Of a DNA stretch of 64,000 bases, positions 11,250-22,339 are shown in pieces. Both the position numbers and the translations under genes were made by a program. Within the stretch, counting starts at the first letter, position 1; the number at the start of each line of letters is the position of its first letter. A model generated the notes under the pieces. That model worked only from the letters and a program-made list of their open reading frames with translations, was not told where the DNA came from and made no database searches. This DNA comes from Oxytricha trifallax (lineage: Eukaryota > Ciliophora > Spirotrichea > Sporadotrichida > Oxytrichidae): positions 1 through 64,000 of the forward strand of contig ARYC01003167.1 in the NCBI GenBank assembly GCA_000711775.1, given 5' to 3'.

Positions 11250-11473
11250 CCCAGCCAGGTCCAAAAGGATGTCATCAACGCCGAAATCGAGAAGCTAGAG
11301 GAGGCGAGCCAAGTCTAGGTGTACGTGTGGCTACTGGAGGTCTATAAGGTGAATCCCTGGGCACCCCGAGCCATCATCGATCACTTTTCCGACTGCTGGC
11401 CAAAAGAGACGACTGACAAGATGAGACAGTGGCATATACAAGAAATTGTGCTCAAGAACAATATTCAGGCCAA
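11250..11473 (+). CDS. 3' coding part of the protease-type gene
   Basis: The plus-strand frame continues in protein-like style (VINAEIEKLEEASQV, VWLLEVYKVNPWAPRAIIDHF) up to the 11-bp duplication at 11,463-11,473, where a SINE-like element is inserted. Similar coding-style sequence resumes after the insertion, at 12,158-12,310. It belongs to the same GC-richer block as the protease-like ORF. Confidence 0.4.
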
Positions 11474-12146
11474 TATTTTGATTAATGATTTAAAATCAAA
11501 TAATTTTAACATATCACTGTTTAATACTAAAATCAAACCATCAATTTTAGTCGTGACGTAGACTTATCTGAGTGAGTTGACATGGCAAACTTCCATGACG
11601 TGGCAGTCATAAAGTAGAAATCTCCGAAAAAACCATTCTCGCTATTGCCTAGTCTTCTCCCAAAATCAAGATGTCACCACAGTTGTACCTGGGGATAGAG
11701 CTTGTGAGATCCATCTGAGTAACAGAAGATGAAGAAAAACGCTTACCGGTCCCACCGCTGCTGGAAACGTAATCCCTATCCTTTCGCTGTGGTAGCTTCA
11801 GCACCCTAACCCGGTGTGGGAGAAAAATCCTTATCGCTGGCTTCAATGGTTTCCGTCTTCTCACTTTCGATGGCAGAGCGTACCTTCATCCTGCTCCCTA
11901 TTACCAAGGAAACTGAACTCAAGCCAGGTAACTCATCTATGCAGGGAAATCCTTAGCGTTCAGACGACACGAGGAGTCTAGGATCTGGCAGATTGAACCC
12001 CCCAACTGGTCCCTCATGCGTTGCGCCCAGCAACCCCCTACCTGCCCTCGATAGGCCTTAGTGTAGTAGAAAGCTCTTTTAGAAAGTCTTCAACCTCGGA
12101 CCCCTGCGAGTCACCCTATCCTTATAACTTTCTAATTTAATATTTT
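11474..12146 (-). mobile_element. SINE-like retroelement, inverted copy, 11-bp target duplication
   Basis: This 673-bp segment is flanked by perfect direct repeats ATTCAGGCCAA (11,463-11,473 and 12,147-12,157). It is the reverse-strand homologue of the element at 53,273-53,998 over nearly its whole length. Shared blocks include TTTAGTCGTGACGTAGAC, GAGTGAGTTGAC and TAGACTCCTCG. No long ORF is convincing. The variable-length duplication and dispersed unlinked copies suggest LINE-driven retroposition. A weak Pol III B-box-like GGTTCAATCTG is present. Confidence 0.75.
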
Positions 12147-12279
12147 ATTCAGGCCAACGTGGCAGGCAGCTCAACCATGACAAAAAGTAGAAGAAGTAAT
12201 ACGACAAGATTTGCAAAATTGTTGACGAGTGATTTGATAAATAAACAAGCATTTGATAAATTGTTGATTAATTTTACAT

Positions 12280-12320
12280 TCACAAATTTCACTCAAATTT
12301 TACTCTTGGGGTTTTATCTC
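12280..12320 (+). repeat. shared element terminus ending CTTGGGGTTTT
   Basis: TCAAATTTTACTCTTGGGGTTTT occurs here and again at about 22,313-22,336, each time downstream of a gene-bearing element. GGGGTTTT is telomere-like. It is probably the right end of a transposon family. No matching left end was identified with confidence; a weak candidate (AACCCCAAAGTATAAATT) lies at about 15,343. Confidence 0.45.
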
Positions 12321-15300
12321 GTATAGATTTATTAATTAATTTTTAAATGTATTAAGGTAAATTTTTTTGATTCTTCTTCATACATACTATACCTAAGGAT
12401 CTCATCCAATAAAATTAATTTATTAAATAATGGGCATTTAATATTGGTAGAATTAAAAATTAAAAGATATCTAACTAGTATTGTTAAATTTTAACTTATC
12501 TTTTTAGAAAAACTTAAGCCATGCTTAACATTTTATTTATATTTACATATTCCACTTGCTCAAGTATAATAGATTTTTAATATATATGATTATAATCTAC
12601 AATTTTTGATTATTATATCATTCACCTGGTAATTCTAAGTAATTTTTCTGAATATGACAAATGCGCATTCCTCTGTAGTTTAAGTGCTAATAAATCAGGT
12701 TGCTAATCATACTTATTCAGTGTAATTTCTATAACAATGCAGTTATTATTACAAATATTTGTCAATTTAAAGAACACAACAGTTTCTTAGTAAATTTAAG
12801 AAAAGAGCAAATTTATTTTTGTAGGTTTTCAGCTAAAAAATTAATTCAGAAGGTATGTACTCCAAGCCACCTTTAGAAACAGATCTGAAATAAGTATCTC
12901 CCTTTCAATAAATTTGCTCTTTAAATTGATGTCATAACTTGTAAAGTTAGGGAGTAGCTATAATGATGATATTAGCATTAATGCCAATTAAATTGCTTGT
13001 TATATCTGCTGAAAATTTATAAAACCACCAAAAGACAGTGATGTGTTGTAATACAATTGTTTTAATTTAACATGACTTCATTTAATCAATTCATCACAGC
13101 TGAAGTGTAACTAAATATTACTATACAAATCTTCAGAATTTAAAAGACTACAGTAGACAGTTATAGATAAGAAAGTCATGTTATAATAACCAAATTTATC
13201 ATCATTATCAGAAATTCTGATAAATATACCTTTTAATTTTAGAGTCCTGCTAAATTATAGAAGATATTTTATGGATAAGTACAGTTTAAAAACAATATAT
13301 ACTTTGCTACCATCACCAATAACACAGTATTATTTGAAAAAAATTAGATGAAACTATGTAGATCTATCAAATATAAAATATAGACTTTAAATTAAAATTA
13401 TAATATCGTAGATGTTATGTAAATAAATAAAAGATCGCAAATTTTATAAAAAGCTTTGGAACGTTTTCTTAATCATAAATATTATTAAAAGTGATGTCAG
13501 TTTAAATAATTTAAGCAGATGATCAGAGTAATAAAGAGTAATTACATTAAAAAGCTAATGCATGAATAACTTATTTAAATGTCGTCATCTCTTCAATTAC
13601 TACTTAGCTGAGTTTAGTTTTTCCTGCAAGACAAGAATGATTTTTACTTCACTATTTTTCAAGAGTTTCAATAATGCTTTGCCTAATTCAAAAATCTTCA
13701 TCTGAGTTTTACTGTATTAATCTTCCTTCATAGAGATTTTCGTAATCAAATTATAGTGCGTGTGTAAATGTGAGAAACAGTCATTTCTGGAATCGTTACC
13801 TCTAAATATCCTTCTTAACGTGATAATGTTATAATGTTCAGTATTTATGAATAAGAAAGATTATCGGAAAACATTATTTATTTTTAGTCAAAAAATATTG
13901 AGAATTCGTTTTTACATGTTGTGTTAATGTCCGTTCTTTATACTTATAAAGTCTAAATTAATTTCCATTATTTGATATATTCAACGAGCTCTGAATCCTT
14001 GAGCTGCATTTCTAGGTATTCTTCCGACTTGCTTGATCTCTTAAAAATAAAATTTCTCAACATCATCATGCATCATTAAATCGTCAATAAACATCAATTA
14101 ATAGAAATTATATTATCTGACATTAATATTCAATTAACATGACACATTGTACGCTGAGCTTGTGTTTCTTATATATGTTACTTAGTAAGTCCAATATATT
14201 CGATCGTATATTTATCATTTTAACTATAAATATATTTTAAGAAGTCTTTTAGAAAAGTGGTGAAATAAAGATCTACTACTGAGTACCTACACATATAAAT
14301 ATTGCTGTTCATTGAATCTCAATCAGCACCACATTAAATGAAAATGTGAGATAAACATCATAAAACTCTAGGATATTTTTAGTAATTTGTACAAACAAAG
14401 ATTCTATAATTGGAGCTGCTACTTGATATTTAGTTGAATAAATGTAAACTTAAATTTATTGGATTGAGGTTCATGATATATTTTGTATAAAAATCCAACT
14501 CTAAAATTGGGATATAAAATATTAAGATTAAATTTCAATTCAAGGGAGTTTACTTTTTATTAATCTTACAAATAATTTAAAGCAAACAGAACTTTACTGA
14601 AAATGCTAGAATGATTTTCATTTTTTTCTATCTAATAAACCAAAAAAAATCAAAATTACTTTTATGTATATTATTTTTAAATAAAAATTTTAAATCATTT
14701 AAAGATATATATATTATTTTAAATCAACACAAAATGCTATCTGTGGCAAGAAAGAATTTTATTATCAGATTTTATTATGTAATTAATAATATTAAAAGTG
14801 AAGAACTTACTGTCTGATGCTTCATTAATCAAGCTAAGATTTGAATAAAATATTCTAATTTTTAACAATATGCGAAGTATTCCACATTTAAAGCATTTAA
14901 AAATAATTTATTTTATCAATGATTTTACTTAAATTAAGAAATAGAAAGTTTTATTCATAAATATATTATAATTTATAATTTTTTATATCAATAGATAATA
15001 GTCATAATATATGCATAGTTTCAAATTTGAGTTTTGATAATGATATAATTCTTTAAAATATAATTCTCTTTCTAATTTCATTATAATTATAGTTACATCC
15101 TGGATATAAGGAGATTTTATTCTATTGCCTTAGTTACAAGTTGAGCTTTAGACATCACTGAAGTGCATGTCTCTGCGCTTTATCATTGAATTTAGATAAA
15201 ACTTATTTGTCATCTGTCAGGTTGGTATACAATATAAGAGTTTCTAAGAAGTTTATTGAAGTGCTGACTGCACTTGTTTAAAAAGCAGAGTATTAATTGG

Positions 15301-16376
15301 GATGATATAAATAAAATAAAATAATTTAATTTCAATCAGGAACCCCAAAGTATAAATTATTTCAATTAGTGGCTATTCTTTTATTTATTGTATTTTAATA
15401 TGCAATCAATGTCACTATTTAATTAGAGAAAAGAATAGTGTTTGTAAATTTATCTTTAAAAGTTTTAAATTTAATCACTTTTCATTGCTTTAATATAAAT
15501 ATATATATATCTATAAATTAAATTTATTAATATATAAATATGTCAAATATCAAAATATTCTATGATAAATAAATAGTTTAATTCTTTTGAAAGCAGAGTT
15601 TAATGCTTGTTAAGTTTAAGATTAATTAATAAACTGTAATTTATATGTATTTAAATTGGAAAATTACTAATAAATTAAATTATTTTTGCGATGTTTTAAA
15701 TATTTAATTATAGTTTTTCCCAAAAAAGCTTAGTTAAAAACTTAAATTACGTATCCAAAAATAAATATTCAACAAATAAAATGAACTTAATAATGTAAGA
15801 AAAACATTTTGCTCTTGGTTTCGATAAGAAATAATTAAGTTATATTATTAAAATTTACTTTTAAAAAGAGTTATAAATAGTTAAGATTGAAGTTTTCAAT
15901 AAAATATACATAAATTAATTTATTTTTCTAGAAATCAATTAGTATCATGGACTAAAAATATTGTTGTAATAGATAATGTGGCAGATAGCTTGAAACTACT
16001 AGTAGTTAAGTGGCTCTGGCTTAGCAATCTTATTTGTTATCAAAGGTGAAAAAATATCACTTTTCCAAATATAAATTTAAATGTTTTAAGAAGAGTAAGC
16101 AATGACTGTTTCTGAAGTAGTAGAAAATGTTGTAAGAGGATAAATAGAAAAATGTACCTGATGATGGAAATATTAGTTCTAATTTAATCAATAACTTATG
16201 TAATATTGAATGAAATTGTAAAAAATATTAATACTACCTACCTATCGATGCTTAAAATAACTTAAATTTACTTTGAAAATGAAATTGTAGTTAATACTAT
16301 TAAAACTCTACTCTCTCACTTTTATCAGTGTTACAAGTTGTAAGCTATACAGAGTGCAGATGTAACAGAGGTCCGC
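12321..16376. other. AT-rich region without recognisable genes
   Basis: About 4 kb of very AT-rich DNA. A few slightly richer patches (13,560-13,760; 15,100-15,290) show short open stretches under the ciliate code but no motif. A TA-rich run lies near 15,500. This is probably germline-limited DNA. I see no RNA gene. Confidence 0.5.
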
Positions 16377-16379
16377 ATT

Positions 16380-17593
16380 CAAAATCCCAAATCCCCTTAA
16401 TGAGTTTTATATGTGTTTTGATTGATGAGGATAATGTTGGGGATTAGGGTTTCTTTTTGATTAGTTTCTTTTTTGTTGTTAGATTCAATGTAATTTATTA
16501 TTTTCATGGTTGAGATCTTTAATATTTTATTTTTTATCATCACAACTTCTACATAAATGCTATGTAAAAATTATTTCAATACGAAAATTTTAATGATAGT
16601 ACATTAATTATTTGCTTTGTTTATTTAATTAGAATAGCAAATTTTATGAAATCATCTTCTTATTATTCTAGGGAACTCCATATTTTAAAATGTTTTGATA
16701 CCAATTAAGAATAATTTAAGATTAGTACTGGTAACAATTAAATTTTGAATCATTTTGAAAACTTTTTCATTAAAACCTCGTTTGTTTTAAACTAGGTACT
16801 AATTAAGTTTTGGTACTATTAAATTGGTAACAATTAAAAGGATTTAGTGCCGGTACTAATTAAATTTAAACAAATTTATACTAATTTAATAGAATTTAAT
16901 AGGTTAAAATGGAGATCCATCTCTGAACCTTGTTACAGTTTTTTTACAAACTTTTTCCACATATCTTTACCTGGTTGACTTCCTATAAGTTGTCCATATT
17001 TAATAGGTGTATAAAATTTTAGTGAAATTAGAATTACAAAATTTTAAGATTGATCTCCATTTATATCAATTCTTAAACTAAAACATGACAAAATCAAATC
17101 TACTAAACACCTTAAAATGACTCATTTTATGCATATTTTTTATTTTAATATTACTTAAGTTAACAAACTCTTTTGTATTGAACAAAAATATGTTAATAAA
17201 TAACGTAAGGTAAAAGAAATAAAAGTATTGTATCGAATTTGAAAATACTTTATGATAAAAAAAAAATATATATGTTCATAAATGCCAAATTTTTGAAAAG
17301 ATTTACTAGTCTAATTTCATAAAAACGATCAGTTAAAGTGATAACTTGTGAAAATAATGTAAAGTAGAAATTAATGTAAGTCAAACTTATCTATTCTTAA
17401 TAAAAATGCTATAATATGTATGTAAATATGATAACATACAAGTTGAGTATAAAGAAAATAATCATAAAATACTTCCAAAATTTCATACATAGAGTGAAAA
17501 TGATACTTCCGAACAAAAATAAACCCTAATCCCCAACATTACCCTCATTAACCAAAACAATTATAAAACTCATTAAGTGATTTTGGGGTTTTT
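16380..17593. mobile_element. TBE transposon copy 2, internally deleted
   Basis: The left terminus CAAAATCCCAAATCCCC starts at 16,380. The inverted right terminus ends GGGGTTTTT at 17,593. Both ends share a TTAATGAGTTTTATA..TGTTTTG block and a TTGGGGATTAGGGTTT block over about 85 bp. The direct flanks are ATT at 16,377-16,379 and 17,594-17,596. Only 1.2 kb long, it has no gene left. It keeps the internal repeat block at about 16,790-17,010 that is also found in copy 1 and at 46.7 kb. It is a non-autonomous derivative. Confidence 0.82.
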
Positions 17594-17596
17594 ATT

Positions 17597-18197
17597 ACTT
17601 CCATTTCTACTCCTGATGTTTTTAATTATATTCGGCTAAATTTAATCACATATTACATTTTGTATTAAATTTGACAACATATAATCTCAGTCAAATTGGT
17701 CAAATCAGTCAAATGACATCAGAAGAAACGATTATCACTTAAAAAGCAATAAACAGATGAGGCGTAGCTTTTGAAACATAACGGTAAGCAGCCAGAACTT
17801 AATTTTATTTAGTACCTACTGTAATTAGTGACAGTTAGAAATATTTCAATATAGATTCATAATTTATTTTTTAAATTACTTCGATTCAAATCTATTTTAG
17901 TATTATTGTTTTTTTTATTTTAAATCGAGCTAATGGTACTTAATTAGCTGTTAACATCTTAGTTATTTCATTGCAGTATATGAAAATCATGCTGTATTAT
18001 TCGATAAGAATATTTTAACATCTGTTTATTAAATTTATACTGCATCTCCCAAAGGAATTTCAATTGACTTCAAGTCTTTAGTGTAAGTTTAATTCTCTTT
18101 GTTTATTTTCATGGAAATAAAGACTTAATTCTCTGTGACTCTGTTTTATACATTACATTAATATTATGAAGATTATCAAAACATAGACATCATTGAA
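17597..18197. other. AT-rich spacer
   Basis: No gene or structured feature was recognised between the deleted TBE and the 3' end of the minus-strand ORFan gene. Confidence 0.5.
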
Positions 18198-20890
18198 TCA
18201 ATTATAATCCACAAGTGTGTGGGTGAGTGTCTAAGAAGTAAAAAGTGTCTATATTTACACTCTGTGCTTATCTGAACTAATAAATGTATTCAAATATATA
18301 TATTGTAAAACTTGATTGACCAATTTGTCATCTCTTGGACAGCAATTAGAGAGTCGAAACTTAGTCTTATCGTTCTTCAATCTTATACTCCACACCAGAA
18401 GCATTCGATTTATGTCTCTTTGATGATTTCCAGTTTCATCAGCTGGATCAAGGGTAGCGGAATTTTTACTTTTGACTTGCATGTATTATACACTCAGTCC
18501 CTTATCAAACACAATATCTCTGCTGTCATCATCCTGCAGCAAGAATGCCCGAGACGACAGTATCTGGTCAATATTACTCTTCCCAATAAAATTGACATAA
18601 AGTTGGTTTGCTTGTTGCTTCTCGCATTCCAGGTAGTTTTCAATTTCATGAGGAGGGGATTCCAACCAAGTTGATGCAACTTTAATTGTGCTGATTTTCA
18701 CCTGGTGACCATTTAGGACATAAGCAGCTTGGTGCTCCATTTATTTCAACGCTGTGAGGTGATTTTACATTTTACTGTTAATTTGCCAGTAAGTTATAAG
18801 CTTTCTCTTTCCAACTGCGTTGTGAGAGTTATCTATCTTAGGTTCCTTACGCTTGACATCCAAGCAAAAGTTACCTATTATCATCTCCATGCAGAGGGAG
18901 GTAGAGAGTTTGTGGTTGCACTGAACAGCGATTGTGCACTCAGTGAACCTCTCCACTATTTCCAAACAGCAGCTGGTTGTAGTGTGCAGCATTTCTTACT
19001 GCTATAGCATAAAAGCAATACCACGAGAATTGCGCTTTGGCTTCCTCTAATTTGCTTGTGCTCTTTAGCGTGCGCTCCTTCTTCGATATCACCTATTTGG
19101 AGATGGTGTTAAGTAAATTCTAGAAGTCGAGCGCTTTCCATTCTTCTAGTAGCCGTTCTTGAGAAATGAGGTAGTTATTAACATCCTACTTCTTGTATTT
19201 CAATATCTAGCGCCACTCCAATATCATCTCTTGGAACAGTTTGATAATTGGAAGCTTCCAATCATCAGCTCCATCATCTGGAGTCGTGTAGGCTTTAAGA
19301 GTCTTGATAATTGCTGACACCCTATTGCGAAGGCCGTTTGTTTCAACAAGAGTGCAAGTCACATATTTCGAATAAATAATGTTGACCTCTGTAATTTTAA
19401 TGGGCTCTTGTGGAGTTTTAGTAACCAAATGGGTTTTTATATTTTATTAATGTTAGCTTTCATTGTTTGTTTATGTTGATGATTTAATGATATGGTTTCA
19501 TTCTTTGATCTCTTCATTTTAAGAATCTCACGTTAAGTTTTCTAATTCTAAACCTTGAGCTGGTATGGTTGTCTTCTTAGGAATACGATCCGAATTACTT
19601 GAAGGGTCAAAACTCCACAATGTTTTGTATATCTGCGAGTCTCTAACTATGGCATTGTTGACTTACTGTATCTTCTGATATACTGCATTCGATCTCTGCT
19701 CGCGTGTACCATTCTGAGAGCGCGCTTGGAGAAGGTATTAGTTTGAAGAGTGTCATTAAAGAGTGCTTGCATTTGTTTAGACATTCCATTGTTTGTTGCA
19801 TTAAAGAGCCTCTGCACTAGTGGTCGCAGCTTGGAGATAGCTGTTGAGATGTAGCCGTTAACCTCCGGTTTGAGAAGACAGTATCTCGAATGCTTCTTGT
19901 ATTTCGTTTTCAAGAACAACCGAGTCCTCAAGAATTTGTGCTAACAGCATTCTTTAGAATCAGTATCCAACCTCAAGCGAGATTCCCTCGACCGTTTAAT
20001 TGCGTCTAGTCCTAGCATTATCAAGTTTACTTGTTCCCTTTGTGCATCCTGTTCTCTCCTTTCTGACGCATTGAGCAGTGACAGCTTTGTTAGGTAGTAG
20101 TTTTGAAGGTGCTTCTGATCCAATGTAGCCTTAACGTACATTTCTTGAAGTTGGTTGTCCGTTAATATTGATGCTAGCTTTTAATCCAACCCTCGTTGCT
20201 TAACGGTTATTTGTGAGTTGGTTTGATTTTTATTACTTATTTATTTTTTTTTTGTTCAATTTGATTTAGTATATTGCTTAGTTTGTTGCTTAAGTCCAGA
20301 GATAAGTCGCCCAGTGATGAGTACCTTGGTAAAGGATCTCCACATCTTCTACAAGGGCCTGCTGAGGATGTCATCTCCAGTTAGTTGTCTAAAGGAAGTC
20401 TAAATGTAGCATCTATTGTGTTTTCTTCCATAGCCTTCAAAGTTTTTGTCATAATGTATTGTATAGGTCCCCCACCTCTTGCTTTTGGCGCTTCTCTATC
20501 TGTGTGCTTTTTCAACTCTTATCAGATAGTAGTCTCCTTCATCTCATCGCTGTCCATCTTATTCTAGTTGGCACCATCTTCAAATGTTAGCTTGCGGACT
20601 GACGTTTGTAGTTGAGTCATTGAGTTCACCATCTCCTTATAGTGAGTAGTAACGTTGTTGCCAAATATGGTTGAAGCGAGGTCCAATATCTCTGTCTCAG
20701 ATCTCCTGCCAACGGTTATGTTGTCAAGTAGAAATCGTAGTCTTATCTCGAAAATGGCTGGCTCCGGCATAAGTAATGGCGCGAGGAGGGCGCGAAGGTT
20801 GGGTGGCAGCACCTGTGGGTCGAGCTCGACTGGCGATGGTGAGAGGAAGTTAATGATGGTTGGAGACACTCTGTTATCGGGGCTCAGCAT
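18198..20890 (-). pseudogene. ORFan gene family X, copy 1 (long, coiled)
   Basis: The minus-strand gene starts at ATG 20,890 (MLSPDNRVSPTIINF) and ends at TGA 18,198. It consists of long glutamine-containing open stretches in more than one frame; one change coincides with a 10-A run near 20,250 and another lies near 18,985. The N-terminal region (RLRFLLDNITVGRRSETEIL, then ASTIFG) aligns by eye with the N-terminus of the gene at 26.7-28.5 kb. The middle is helical and charged (LNASERREQDAQREQ); later parts include DWKLPIIKLFQEMILEW. No enzyme motif is recognised. It may be the cargo or mobility gene of an unknown element family. Downstream of its 5' end lie a GGTAGCTTT hairpin and the CTTGGGGTTTT terminus. 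Confidence 0.55.
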
Positions 20891-20973
20891 CCAATATTTA
20901 GAACTGAAGGCAAAATTATTATCATTTAAGGAGATAAGTATAAATAAAATTTAATCAAAATCACACTTTAAAA

Positions 20974-21050
20974 TTTGGTAGCTTTTTGTTTTGTCAAGAC
21001 ACCCCTATATATAATGTACTATGTTAATTTAATTAAAAGCTACCAAATCT
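20974..21050. repeat. hairpin with TTTGGTAGCTTTT arms
   Basis: TTTGGTAGCTTTT at about 20,980 is mirrored by AAAAGCTACCAAA at about 21,036, just upstream of the start of ORFan gene copy 1. The same arms occur at 28,577-28,594 and 28,678-28,697, upstream of copy 2. The shared position suggests a regulatory or cis-acting site of the family. Confidence 0.5.
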
Positions 21051-21064
21051 CTTATAATAATAAT

Positions 21065-22251
21065 ATTGATAAAATACATAAAAATAGGAAATTGTAGATC
21101 TTTTCAAATAAAATTAAATAAACCTCTAATACAACTGTCATGTTTTTGATTAGTCTATACTTTTAATTTGGATTATTAATTTAAAAAAATTGATTTCATT
21201 AAAGAGTATATTGGTTCATTGGTTCACAGATTGTACTGTAAATTACCCTATAAAATGTTAAAAATCAAGAATAGTCTAAATCGAAAATGGTACATTGGTT
21301 CACAAAAAAAAGAGATGTACCAAAAACTGAATGTACCAATAAACCGATGTACTGTTTTGATCAATGTGATTTTTTAGAACGGTACACACAATACAAAACC
21401 CGATTAGTGACTCCCGAAGATGTGATGTGTAATGTGTTTTAAGTTTTTATTAATTAAATCGCGATGAGTGTTAATGTCTGAACCGCCTAATCTGAACCAC
21501 TCCGCCTCCCTTGCGCCAAAACCGCTTAATGCTTTTCTCGTCAGTGCATTAGACTCCGACACGCCGTATCGTACCTGATCTCTATCGTCCGTGCCGCTGT
21601 GGTGTATTGTTTTAGCATTATATGGTGTACGGTGTAGCAGTGCTCTAGTCAAATGCTTTGCATCATACAAACAGGGAAACTAGAATGGCGCATATGAAAG
21701 TAGCCGGGTGTCACCACAGCGGCACGGACGATAGAGATCAGGTACGATACGGCGTGTCGGAGTCTAATGCACTGACGAGAAAAGCATTAAGCGGTTTTGG
21801 CGCAAGGGAGGCGGAGTGGTTCAGATTAGGCGGTTCAGACATTAACACTCATCGCGATTTAATTAATAAAAACTTAAAACACATTACACATCACATCTTC
21901 GGGAGTCACTAATCGGGTTTTGTATTGTGTGTACCGTTCTAAAAAATCACATTGATCAAAACAGTACATCGGTTTATTGGTACATTCAGTTTTTGGTACA
22001 TCTCTTTTTTTTGTGAACCAATGTACCATTTTCGATTAGACTATTCTTGATTTTTAACATTTTATAGGGTAATTTACAGTACAATCTGTGAACCAATGAA
22101 CCAATATACTCTTTAATGAAATCAATTTTTTTAAATTAATAATCCAAATTAAAAGTATAGACTAATCAAAAAACATGACAGTTGTATTAGAGGTTTATTT
22201 AATTTTATTTGAAAAGATCTACAATTTCCTATTTTTATGTATTTTATCAAT
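21065..22251. repeat. 1.19-kb palindrome (foldback element) with AAT duplication
   Basis: The arms 21,065-21,604 and 21,712-22,251 are almost perfectly inverted around a ~107-bp centre. Direct AAT copies flank it (21,062-21,064; 22,252-22,254) inside an AAT microsatellite. A GC-richer, open ~84-codon frame (ends NLKHITHHIFGSH) appears in both arms on opposite strands. Because both arms carry it, it may be a shadow of the palindrome rather than a gene. The inner arm core is less AT-rich than the rest. Confidence 0.85.
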
Positions 22252-22254
22252 AAT

Positions 22255-22336
22255 AATAATAATAATAATAATAAAAATATGGTATTTATTTATTTTTCAA
22301 ATTCACAATTAATTCAAATTTTACTCTTGGGGTTTT
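22255..22336. repeat. AAT microsatellite and element terminus
   Basis: An (AAT)n run at 22,248-22,273 is followed by the CAAATTTTACTCTTGGGGTTTT terminus that is shared with 12.3 kb. Confidence 0.5.
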
Positions 22337-22339
22337 AAC

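Noticed and set aside
18312-19007. Plus-strand open stretches opposite ORFan gene copy 1
   Set aside because: The minus strand gives longer, glutamine-containing, better-composed protein, and the family relation to 26.7-28.5 kb is on the minus strand.
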